In this document: piece by piece, positions 55,845-64,000 of the stretch
Layout of the letters: every line of letters begins with the position of its first letter
Position numbering within the stretch: the stretch's first letter is position 1
Assembly: GCF_000218685.1 (NCBI RefSeq)
Contig: NW_006763290.1
Span: 4,986,908 to 5,050,907 of the forward strand
Direction of reading: 5' to 3'
Length of the DNA: 64,000 nt
DNA from: Serpula lacrymans var. lacrymans S7.9
Lineage: Eukaryota; Basidiomycota; Agaricomycetes; Boletales; Serpulaceae
Position numbers and translations under genes: made by a program
Notes under the pieces: model-generated
What the model was told of the DNA's origin: nothing
The model's database searches: none
What the model saw: the letters and a program-made list of their open reading frames with translations, nothing else

Positions 55845-57865
55845 ATGTCGATGTTTCAGTTCCGAGTGGATATCGCGAGTTCAGGTGAGTTGCAAGATAC
55901 GATCAGAGTCAAGGACACTGATTCATACTACGGTCTTGGGATGGAGGCGACAATCCGGACACAGGCGACAATCCGGACGAGGATGAAGGCGATACGAGTC
56001 AGGGGCGGGGTAGGGGGCGGGGTCGTGGCCGTGGTCGCGGCCGTGTAGGCTCTCAGGGGATAGAAAAGGTCGCCGAGCCTCGAAAAAAATCACAAAAAAA
56101 AAAGGTGGATCCCGTACGTTCTCTGCTGTAACTAACTGATCTGTTTGATCAGATACCGCCCAAACCTAAGAAAGGATCGAATGTGAATGCCGCCGGGCTC
56201 CCGCTCGCCTCACAGCTGGATAGTGAGGCCGATAGGCCGTTCGTACCACTGCGATATCGTCCACATTCTGTGTCTACCAGTGATATAGAAGCCATGGCCA
56301 TCCCTCAAGCTCACCAGGTAGATCAACCGATGGCGTCTCAGAGTTCTTAGCAGATGTTTGATCAGCGATACCGCCCAAACTCTGTGTCCACCAGAGACAT
56401 AGAACTCATGGCTCAACCCCACTCTCCTTATCCGCAGATCGATCAGCAAGTAGATTCAACCGTCGCCGATTTTTTCTCTCAACAGATAGACCAGCAATTT
56501 TATCAGCCGTGGGATTACTCTCCTGCTTCACCCGCGTGGGCCTCTTCTGCGCCCGCTGTTTCTGCACCAACGCCTTCTTACGATCCGCCTCTATTCCACC
56601 CGTCCGCAACGACGTCTCAAGATCCATCAGCGGCGCCTCTATTCCAGCCATCCGCGCCAACGCCTCCTCATGATCCGCCTCTATTCCACCCGCCCGCATC
56701 GACGTCTCAAGATCCATCGGCGCCTCTTCACCACCCACCTCCGTCCAACCACCCTTCCCCAATATCTTTCAGCCACACCATTCCGATATCTCATCGAGAT
56801 CCGGTGCCAGGCGGTAGCGCATTCTTGAGAGTAGGAGAAACAGTTGAAGAACGTACGCGGGATCAGACGATCAGTTCACGGGTAATCCGAGTAAGTTCAT
56901 TCTCAATTTCAATCATTATGTATTTACAGCTGCCACGAATAGCCTGTTGGCCCACCAACGAATGTCAACGACGACTACCGCACGCGGAATCGTCTCGCTC
57001 GACTGCCACCCACGCCCCCGCCCCCGCCTGCAACCACGGCCCCGAACCAACCAGCGCAAGGCCATCGTGGTCCGAACGTCTTTGTGTTGCCCAGCAACAG
57101 GGCCATCATCGTGTTTCAAGACGAGCATATAGAAGAGGGCAAATTACGAATGCAGAAGTTCATCTTGACGGAAAACGCCATGCCGACTGCAGCTGAAAAA
57201 GTGGCGCAGGGGAAAAAAATTCTAGGCGAAATAGCTGTCGCCAATGGTGCCACTGGTAAGTAACCTCACTTGCAGTCTATCTAGCTATACTGACAACAAA
57301 ACTAGAGGGGAAGTTTTCGATTCCCAAGGAGGCAGTCGAAGATGTCGTATCGGTAGTGTCGGCCTTACGGTACCCTTGGAAGCACGACGCTTCGGGGACC
57401 GTAGAGTCCGATTTCAACCTTCGCCCCCCATTTTTCAGCCGCTTGGACCCAAAGATATTCAAGTCGTCATCCATCGAGGATATACTTGGTGAGGACACGC
57501 CAGATTTTCTTCACGAAAAGGACGAAGCGGGCAACATCATTCAATTTTTCTCTCATCCCGCCATCCCCAACCTCATATGGGCAACACTGTACAAGGCCCC
57601 AGGAATGCTGGGCCATATTCTCGGCGACCAGATCCTTCAGTCAGAAAAAAGGGCCGACGTCATCATTTGTCTAGCGGCATGTGCCATTTATGCAGCTCTC
57701 GTCGAGCACAAAACTGGTGTATTTGATGAGAAGCACTTTTTGGCGAGTGTTTACCGCCCTTTTTATCTCAAGTGTGTCGAGGATGTTAAGAGGGCTCGGG
57801 CTGCCAACAGCGAGCAGTTTGATTTTTATGAAGACCTCATCGTTGAACGCGGGCTTGCTCTGTAA
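55845..57865 (+). CDS. DUF6532-like protein with RGR-rich N-terminus
   Basis: Six exons (55845-55884, 55947-56113, 56153-56317, 56366-56890, 56943-57255, 57306-57865) give 589 residues in one frame. MSMFQFRVDIASS joins a GDNPDTGDNPDEDEGD stretch, then an RGRGRGRG run and a lysine-rich patch, suggesting nucleic-acid binding. The middle is Pro/Ser/Gln-rich with FHPSA-type repeats. The C-terminal 200 residues (IIQFFSHPAIPNLIWATLYK, VIICLAACAIYAALVEHKTG) resemble the basidiomycete DUF6532 domain. The intron 56318-56365 removes an in-frame TAG at 56348-56350. RYRPHSVSTSDIEAMA and RYRPNSVSTRDIELMA are an internal duplication across that intron. Such genes are often found next to transposons; the function is unknown. 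Confidence 0.62.
56142..56380 (+). repeat. Direct duplication of an intron acceptor plus exon start
   Basis: tgtttgatcag followed by ataccgcccaaac occurs at 56142-56165 and again, with a CG inserted, at 56355-56380. Both copies serve as intron 3' ends, so an intron-exon junction was duplicated inside the gene. Confidence 0.75.
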
Positions 57866-58677
57866 GTCCTTCTCCATTATTCTTGTTATTTTTCTTACAT
57901 TGTCACTTCATTTCTAGGATCTAAACTAGAATATCTTTCTCTGTTTCGTTGTACTTTCTCGGTGCTCATGTGGTTTGGCTTTGTACTAGTAGTCTGTATC
58001 GTCGAACATTCAAGCAATCAATATGTGAAATCTTATCTTTCTTGTGTGTGATTTCAGACTGAGTGTGATTATCATTCTATGATAAGTTCTAAATATCTAA
58101 TCTGCTTCGGCAGAAATCCGTCCGTCCGTCTTTAACTATATGCGGATGGTAACGTACCAGATCTTAGGTTCAGATGTCATTTTTGAACTAATCCCATTTT
58201 ATCTTTTAGAAAGTTTCTCCAACATTCTTTTTAGGAAATTTTTCAGTTGGATGTACTACCAATCTCCTTCCAGGACAGAGCCAGCCTCAGCGGGACAGAA
58301 TGATCCTGTCGATTCAATGATGCCGTCCTTTGGCGGCTTGTAGGCGGCCTTCCTGCCAAAGTTCATTTCGCTAATGGCAACCAAACATATCGACAATAGC
58401 TCTGTTCAGAGCGTCCTCGCGTAGCTACGCTTAGCTACAGACTGTTTTCGCGTAGCTGCTGTACAGGCACGTCATCGCTACCCGAATGGCCTTACCTCAA
58501 ACCCTACGGTATTTTTGTGGATAGAAACCCAAAAAATATTCGTGGCAAACCTGAATTTGCTGAGGCGGATATTCTTGGGAAAGCTAGTATATTGAAGTGC
58601 CGATTCAATCCCTTCATCGATGGGGACGCTCCTCCATGTGATGACCCACTAGCAGCCTTCAAACCTCGAGGTTCCTC
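57866..58677. other. Left flank of the Harbinger-like element
   Basis: About 810 bp. It contains several inverted repeats: CTTTGGC/GCCAAAG (58328-58334, 58355-58361), GCTCTG/CAGAGC (58399-58412), and two copies of cgcgtagct (58418-58426, 58449-58457). One end of the element may lie here. An ORF at 58517-58867 overlaps ORF1 in another frame and is not supported. Confidence 0.45.
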
Positions 58678-61041
58678 ATGTCATCCCACAGCGTCGACGA
58701 CATCTCCGACAACGACAATCAGAGCCAACAGCTGTCTGGTGAAGGCCACAGCATCACTAAGACTCTTACAAGTTGCAAGACAGGATCAGTGCAGACTCTT
58801 GCGTCCCAAGGCAATCCCCCGGCTCCATCTCGCATTACTTGGTCAAATCAACGCACTGACCGCATAATGGATTGGCTCGAGAAACATCCTGTGCGACGTC
58901 AAATGCTTTTTTCTGATTCCTTATCTGTAGCTAGGGGAGAAAATCGGTCAGTTGTGAGGAACACCAAGAGCGTCAGGGTCCCAATTGTCAGAAGAATTGC
59001 TCGACATGTCTTCAAGAACGACTCAAAGGAAGAACTCCGCATTGCAGTTGACCATCACCGCAAGCAATTTGGAGAATCAGTGCAATCAAGACTCGACCAG
59101 TACGTATTTATATATTATTTTTAACAGACATAATGATATTAACATGATGAATACTTCTGAAGCCTCGGGAAAAAATATAAGGAGTGTGTGCGCACATTGT
59201 CAGGTACAGGTGCTGGATTGTCTGCTGAAGAGTTGGCTTCGTCGGGTTTTAGCAACCCTATTGGTGAGCTTTGAATCAGTTGGGATTTCGGAATGGAAGC
59301 ATATAAATCTCTACATTTAGAGAAAGTGCGTGGGCAGTTCAGATGGTGGGATCGTCTGCATGCAATGTGGAAGTCATCGCCAAAGTACACATCACAACCC
59401 GAGTCGTCCCTGCCTGGCCAAAATCTCGAAAGTAGTGCTATGTCGCTGCTGTTCGGTGCAAAGGCTGATCAAGGTCCCATGGACAACGGCAACTGCCAGA
59501 GCAATGGTGACTGGAGCCTCATGGAATACGAGGATGGTAGTTTAGTTCAGACGTCACAACACAGCATGCATCACCCTACGCCTCAGCAGCAGTTCGCTAG
59601 TCAGCAGCAGCAATATTCGGCCCTCCCTCAGCAGCAGTTCGCTAGTCAGCAGCAACAATATTCGGTCCTCCCTCAGCAGCAGTTCGCTGGCCAGCAACAA
59701 TACACTGGTCAACAGCAGCAGCAGTTTACCGGCCAGCAGCAATATGCTGGTCAGCCACAGCAGCAGTTTAACGGCCAGCAGCAATATGTTGGTCAGCCGC
59801 AGCAGCAGTTTAACGGCCAGCAGCAATATGTTGGTCAGCCGCAGCAGCAGTTTAACGGCCAGCAGCAATATGTTGGTCAGCCGCAGCAGCAGTTTACCGG
59901 CCAGCAGCAATATGCTGGTGTTAGCACTCAGTCTTTTGGCGGGAACCATGTATATAGGAACCCACTACCCTTTCCCGCCCATCCCTCTTTTTCTAGTGCA
60001 TCATTTGACAGTTTTAACTCCTCGACTCCTTCTGTACACTCAGTTTCGTCGCTCAATTGGCCTCCCACTCTTGCACCAACCCCAAGTACACCAGCCACAA
60101 TTGCTTCGCAATCTGATCATTCGCTTGTGACGGGGCCATCCACTACTTCAGTTCTTACGTCGCCATCCGCCACATCTCTTCCTGGCACGAGGTCTGTTAC
60201 CGCTATTCGTCGGCAAAGTCTCCAAGCGAGCGCCAGTGCAATCCGGGGCTCTCAAGATGCTTCCTTGAGTCAGACGCCTGCGCGAGGTGAAGATGACTCC
60301 CTGAGTCAGACACCTTCACGAGCATCCAAAAAAGGCAAAGGGAAACGGGCGCGTGTTGATGATGCACCAAACAACCCAGCAGATGATGTATCACAGACTC
60401 GCCCCTCCGAAGCTGATCAGATGGCAGACTTCATGCAGCCAATCATTCAGTCTGCGAAAGAGCAAGAGACTGCAGCATTGGAGGTCAAGCGGCTGAAACT
60501 AGTTCACGGAAGCGACGTCATACGGTACAAGAGTCTCAAAGTGCAATCTAAAATAGACGAAACAAAGAAAGAAGAACAGATTGAGATCACTAGGTTGCAG
60601 GTGGAGCGGGATCTGAAGATGGAGGAGATGAGGCTGAATACACACAGGATGGAGAATGACGCAAAGAACAACATGGAGATGAAGAAATTTGAGTTGTTGG
60701 CACGCCTGGGCGTATTTGGAAACCAAGGCGGAAACCAACAAGTTAACATGTTACGTGGCCTGCTAGGATCCTCTGTTCATCTTCCCTCTCCCCCTGAGTT
60801 TGCTCCCTCGCAGATTGCAGACACATCTGGGGCTGCGCCATCACCTTTGGGTCTCACTGATATGCAGAGCCTCTTACAGACGTTAACTCCCTCTGCTGAC
60901 ATGAATTATGATGATGCTGATATGCCTAGTCAGTACACATCCACCTCATCCAGCCATCATCATCATCCGTCGGCCCAAAACCCATCCATTTTTCAAAGGG
61001 ACTATCACAGTGGGGATGCTATTTATGAGAACAATGTATAA
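58678..61041 (+). CDS. Harbinger-associated ORF1, probable Myb/SANT-like DNA-binding protein
   Basis: Exons 58678-59099, 59163-59263 and 59321-61041 encode 747 residues starting MSSHSVDDISDNDNQSQQLS. The N-terminal domain reads ITWSNQRTDRIMDWLEKHPV and VRVPIVRRIARHVF, then HLGKKYKECVRTLSGTGAGL and EKVRGQFRWWDRLHAMWKSS. This order fits the Myb/SANT-like DNA-binding protein that partners PIF/Harbinger transposases. A Gln-rich region made of 42-bp repeats follows (residues of the QQQFNGQQQYVG type). The C-terminus has a basic KKGKGKRARVDD patch, a charged coiled coil (EEQIEITRLQVERDLKMEEM) and the ending DAIYENNV. Its stop is 104 bp from the convergent transposase stop. In this superfamily the partner imports the transposase into the nucleus; that role is inferred. 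Confidence 0.7.
59722..59922 (+). repeat. 42-bp tandem repeats, about five copies
   Basis: The unit cagttta(a/c)cggccagcagc begins at 59722, 59764, 59806, 59848 and 59890, exactly 42 bp apart. It encodes a 14-residue Gln-rich repeat. Two copies of a related unit with TCGGCCCTCC or TCGGTCCTCC precede it (59583-59690). The repeats are in frame, so copy number can change without breaking the protein. Confidence 0.93.
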
Positions 61042-61144
61042 CTTTTTGCTTGCGTGTAGATATGTCCATGTTGTTTTAGCAATGTTTATAGTGTTATATG
61101 TATGCTTACAATGTATGAATGAATGATTATACTGCATTCTCTGA

Positions 61145-62679
61145 TTATCTATATAAGTGGCTAGCAAAAAGAGCGGCCGAAAGGGTGTCTCTCAGGTTCT
61201 CCGTTGTGGCCAGGTCTATTTCAAGGTCCTCCTGGTCCGATTCTTCCAAGTCCCCATCAGTTGACGCTTCTAAGCTATCATTTAGTTCTCTCCGCCAGTC
61301 CCTGTCTATCGTACTTTTATTTCCCTCTATTTCTATGATCATATTGTGAAGAATGAAGCAACACCGAATCCAAAGTTTGGTGTAACTGAGTCGGTGAACT
61401 GAGCTGACTTGAATTCGGAGTTCCTTCAGTGACTGGAAGCGAATTTTCAGAAGCCCGATTGCGTGCTCAGACCGAATGCGGACACGGGATAGGTAATAAT
61501 TGAAGTGCCGCTGTCGGCGTGTCAGAGCCCCATTAGGCGGCTGCTTGAAGGGTGGGACGCATGTGGCTGATAGTGGATAAGCTGAGTCAGCCCAAATCCA
61601 CTCCCCAGGTCCCAAGAATGATTCTGGTTGCGTTCTCAGGCCAGTGTCGAGATATGCTGAAGCATCGTGGATACTACCTGTGTGACCAACACAGTAATCG
61701 ACAATTTTCAGATTATGTGGGAGAGTCACAACCTATATTACAAATAAAAATTAGAAAATGAAAAACAGTTTCTATCAAATAAAATTACCTGTGCATTAAT
61801 GGAATAATTAGACTTCCTATCATAGAAAGTCTCTCCATAATGGCTAGGTTTTTGAAATAAATTGAAGGTTGTCCCATCTATGGACAAATACCCGTTTCGC
61901 CAAGCAGGACAGACCTGTCTCTCGACCCAACATTTAGCGGCTTCTTTTTCAGCGGGAGTTGGTGCCTTGATGACATCATCATGGAGGGAAATGATCGCGA
62001 TCATGCACCGCTTTGTGCATAACTCAACGCCTCCCACGGAAACGCCAGACCAATCGGCAATGTCAGCCACCGAAGCCCTATTGCCATAATGGCCTAATCG
62101 GGTAAGGAATATGGCCAATTGGACCTCAACCGGAATTTGCTCATTATTTGAATTGTTGTGGTAAATAGGGTGGTGGCGTACTCGGGCAAGTATTGCGTCA
62201 AAAGTGGAGGGATATACCCTCAATTGATGTCGGAAACGGGTCTGATTGTGGTTTCTGGACCATGCCAGTAAATTAAATTGGGGCTCACGTGGTGCAGGCG
62301 GGTGCACTGTGAAAACGCGTGTTTTCTGAATTTGCTGACATAAGTGACGGTATTTAGTAATCACCAGCCTAATATGGCTAATCTTGGCGCGTCCAATACG
62401 CAGCTCTGACGGGATCCGGCTCGATATAGAAGATACCGACATTGATATATGGTCATCTGTGCTGTCAGAACTAGCCGAGCTGATGCTGTGATCAGACGGT
62501 GAGGCTGAAGAGTGGATAGAGGGGTCATCCTCGTCGTCATCATTGCTGACAGTGCGAGGACGATGGATTAGCTGGTGAAGGACCTTTTTGACAGTCCTAT
62601 CTAACTGCTGGCGCCGTTGCTGGCGGATAGTCGGACGGTTTCGAGTGAGAGCTGTGGGCATGATGGGGTAGACTAGCAT
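61145..62679 (-). CDS. PIF/Harbinger-type transposase (DDE_4 superfamily)
   Basis: Two exons joined through a 57-bp intron (SINAQ joined to VVTLPHNLKIVDYCVGHTGS). The start is 62679 (MLVYPIMPTALTRNRPTI) or 62661. After a Ser/Asp-rich leader come FLTRLGHYGNRASVADIADW, a helix-turn-helix, and the catalytic domain: first Asp in GYLSIDGTTFNLFQKP, second Asp in WIWADSAYPLSATCVPPFKQ, Glu in VRIRSEHAIGLLKIRFQSLK. This D-D-E spacing and the SAYPL and SEH contexts are those of DDE_4/Harbinger transposases. The C-terminus is acidic. The frame is open throughout, so the enzyme may be active. Confidence 0.87.
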
Positions 62680-63096
62680 TTCCCAGATCTCGTTTTGATC
62701 TTATATACGAGGTAGAAGTGGTATTTTCGATGTATTTTCATTTTGTAATTCTAAACCTAGATGAAATCTACCCCGAGTTATTCCTCGGTTATCTTTACCG
62801 AACGCCAGGGGACTCGCTTCGTTAGTCTAAAAATCCTCTCTGGAGGACTTTCCCCTGGCTTCGCTTACACTCTGAACGCAGCTAATGGAGTAAGGAACCT
62901 CACAATAACCTTATGTACAGGTATATAGCGGTATAGGGATATGCGACCAACATGGGGCACAAGTCAGCAGCAATGCAAGAATGGAACATGCGAAGTTAAG
63001 AAGAAAGTACACATAGAGTAGACCCGGAAAGAGAACACCTCATACAACATCCTCTTTCCCGCGGAGAAGAAAGTTCAAGGATCAAAACGCTTCTAC
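62680..63096. other. Right flank of the Harbinger-like element with nested hairpins
   Basis: About 420 bp between the transposase start and the stop of the FAD oxidoreductase. It carries the transposase promoter and the nested inverted repeats listed separately. Confidence 0.5.
62773..62858. repeat. Cluster of nested inverted repeats
   Basis: Three hairpins follow one another: CCGAG/CTCGG (62773-62777 and 62784-62788), CGGT/ACCG (62786-62789 and 62797-62800), and CCAGGGGA/TCCCCTGG (62805-62812 and 62851-62858) enclosing TCCTC/GAGGA (62834-62838 and 62843-62847). Such structures are common at ends of fungal DNA transposons. Confidence 0.7.
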
Positions 63097-64000
63097 TCAA
63101 TAGCCCAACCATTTTCGCCACATAGGTACCATCATGTTCTTGGACTTGATCAATTTGGCAAACCAGTCTCCCAGGGTAAACCCTCCAAAGTAACCAAAGT
63201 ATGCCATTCCACCATTCTGCGAGACGAGATATCATGAGCACACTCCCCCCATCCCTGAACACAAAGATACCGCTCACCTTTCCAACGGATACTATTATTA
63301 CCTCCGTGCTGCCTTTGTACTCTTTCGTGGTCGGTGCATCCGCAAGGTAACTTAAGACATTGGCGATGACAACTTCACTGTGTGCTTTAGTCTTCGCAGC
63401 TTGTTTCTGCTCGTTCCATTCGATGATATCACCAGCAGCGAAGATATTTTCGTGTGCAAGCAGCTGGAATGTCGATTTCACCTTGACAAAGCCCTGGCCA
63501 TTAAGTGTATCTCCTCCAATAGACGTGATAAATTCGGTATTGGGACGCGGACCGCGGGTATTAACCTATCACACCGACTTAATGGCGTCGTTATCACAAC
63601 ACAGGAAAAGAACATACCACTAGATCAGCATTCTGTAACACTTTGCCGCTACGCGTTATTACGCCAATAGTACCTTCCGCGGGTATTTCATCTATGTACT
63701 CGTTGAAAAGAAGTTCTACATTCCGTGTACGGAGACGTTCCTCGAGGCCCTGGCACATCTTCGTAGGGTATGTTGGGTTGAGAAGCTGGCTGCCACCATG
63801 AACAATAGTAATTTTTTTAGTCTAAAAAGTCATTAAGAAGATGCATTATTGGTAATCAGGACTCCACGTACGGGGTGGGTATCTCTCAGTTCGCCTGCCA
63901 ACTCTGTTGCGAAAGATTAGACTTCGATGAAAACGTGCCGCAGGCGAGGAATGCACGTACCAACACCAACAGCACCGCCGCCGACGAGTACAATATTCTG
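63097..64000 (-). CDS. AIF/AMID-type FAD-dependent oxidoreductase, 3' part
   Basis: A flavoprotein related to AIF-M2/AMID (FSP1), truncated by the window edge at its 5' end. Visible exons give QNIVLVGGGAVGV joined to ELAGELRDTHP, the NAD(P)H-binding GxGxxG motif, then KKITIVHGGSQLLNPTYPTK, NTRGPRPNTEFI and HENIFAAGDIIEWNEQKQAA, the second FAD-contact motif. The last exon reads NGGMAYFGYFGGFTLGDWFA and ends WRKWLGY with the stop at 63097-63099. Four short introns were placed. Members oxidise NAD(P)H and often sit on mitochondria or lipid membranes; the precise role here is not known. Confidence 0.82.

Larger units (their letters stand above)
58678..62679. mobile_element. PIF/Harbinger-like DNA transposon, two-gene coding core
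   Basis: Two convergent genes, a DNA-binding ORF1 and a DDE transposase, make up the core. Neither has stops or frameshifts. Terminal inverted repeats and the 3-bp target duplication expected for the superfamily were not resolved; hairpin-rich sequence flanks both sides (58328-58457 and 62773-62858). Confidence 0.68.

Noticed and set aside
56348..56350. Premature TAG in the DUF6532-like gene
   Set aside because: A 48-bp GT-AG intron (56318-56365) with an acceptor identical to the previous one removes it and keeps the frame.
58517..58867. ORF overlapping the start of Harbinger ORF1
   Set aside because: It is in a different frame from the conserved DNA-binding domain and its own sequence shows no family resemblance.
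59554..59949. Leu-rich minus-strand ORF of 131 codons
   Set aside because: It is the complement of the Gln-codon repeats of ORF1 (CAG read as CTG), so its repetitive Leu content is an artefact.
1..64000. tRNA, rRNA, CRISPR array or telomere repeats
   Set aside because: No clear B-box with a matching cloverleaf, no rRNA-like stretch, no regularly spaced repeats with unique spacers and no TTAGGG array were seen. A tRNAscan-type search would be decisive for tRNA.

Overview
The window is a stretch of a filamentous basidiomycete nuclear genome, most likely an agaricomycete. The genes are densely packed on both strands. Most are interrupted by short introns of roughly 50-75 bp with GT-AG (occasionally GC-AG) borders. 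Several protein families are typical of mushroom-forming fungi: a Plavaka-type transposase, a DUF6532-like protein, an agaricomycete F-box/LRR protein, and non-TALE homeodomain factors. No bacterial operons, tRNA, rRNA or CRISPR arrays were seen. All exon models were worked out by eye from reading frame, splice borders and family conservation, so exact ends of unrecognised genes are less certain than those of conserved ones.

The first 50 kb are mostly housekeeping genes. They are: the 3' end of a 5-hydroxyisourate hydrolase (1-248); the NEDD8-conjugating enzyme Ubc12 (586-1395, minus); a 2-oxoglutarate/Fe(II) oxygenase (1636-3066); a mitochondrial PPR protein (3816-6425); bifunctional aminodeoxychorismate synthase (6863-9278, minus); the HEAT-repeat PIKK chaperone subunit TTI1 (9594-13050); dCMP deaminase (13088-14608, minus); the RNase P/MRP subunit POP3 (15086-16242, minus); an amidase-signature enzyme (16852-18725); a GNAT acetyltransferase (19731-20851); an FBXO21-like F-box/SirB1/YccV protein with an apparent one-base frameshift (21266-23300, minus); a condensation/BAHD-like acyltransferase (23600-25611, minus); a GDP-sugar transporter-like protein (27365-28650, minus) divergent from an O-fucosyltransferase-like type II membrane protein (29243-31082); a ketopantoate reductase (31260-32495, minus); an aldo-keto reductase with two GC-AG introns (33110-34698); a PB1-UBA protein resembling an autophagy receptor (35040-37494); an F-box/LRR protein (39890-41578); two tandem homeodomain paralogues (41981-43027, 43418-44574); the ribosome-biogenesis WD40 protein UTP17/NAN1 (44881-48216, minus); and a SAM-dependent methyltransferase (48611-50872, minus).

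From about 51 to 62.9 kb the window becomes a transposon island. It holds an apparently uninterrupted Plavaka transposase (51518-54626, minus), a divergent unknown gene (54654-55634) that may be a passenger, a 20-bp perfect palindrome, a DUF6532-like gene with an internal duplication (55845-57865), and a two-gene PIF/Harbinger-like element. That element has a DNA-binding ORF1 carrying 42-bp Q-rich tandem repeats (58678-61041) and a DDE transposase (61145-62679, minus), followed by a hairpin-rich end. The window closes with the 3' part of an AIF/AMID-type FAD oxidoreductase (63097-64000, minus).

The most interesting leads are the intact Plavaka element with its divergent companion gene, the tandem homeodomain pair sharing an intron position and C-terminal motifs, the transporter/fucosyltransferase divergent pair, the reduced NBR1-like PB1-UBA protein with a candidate LIR, and the unusual density of GC-AG introns.
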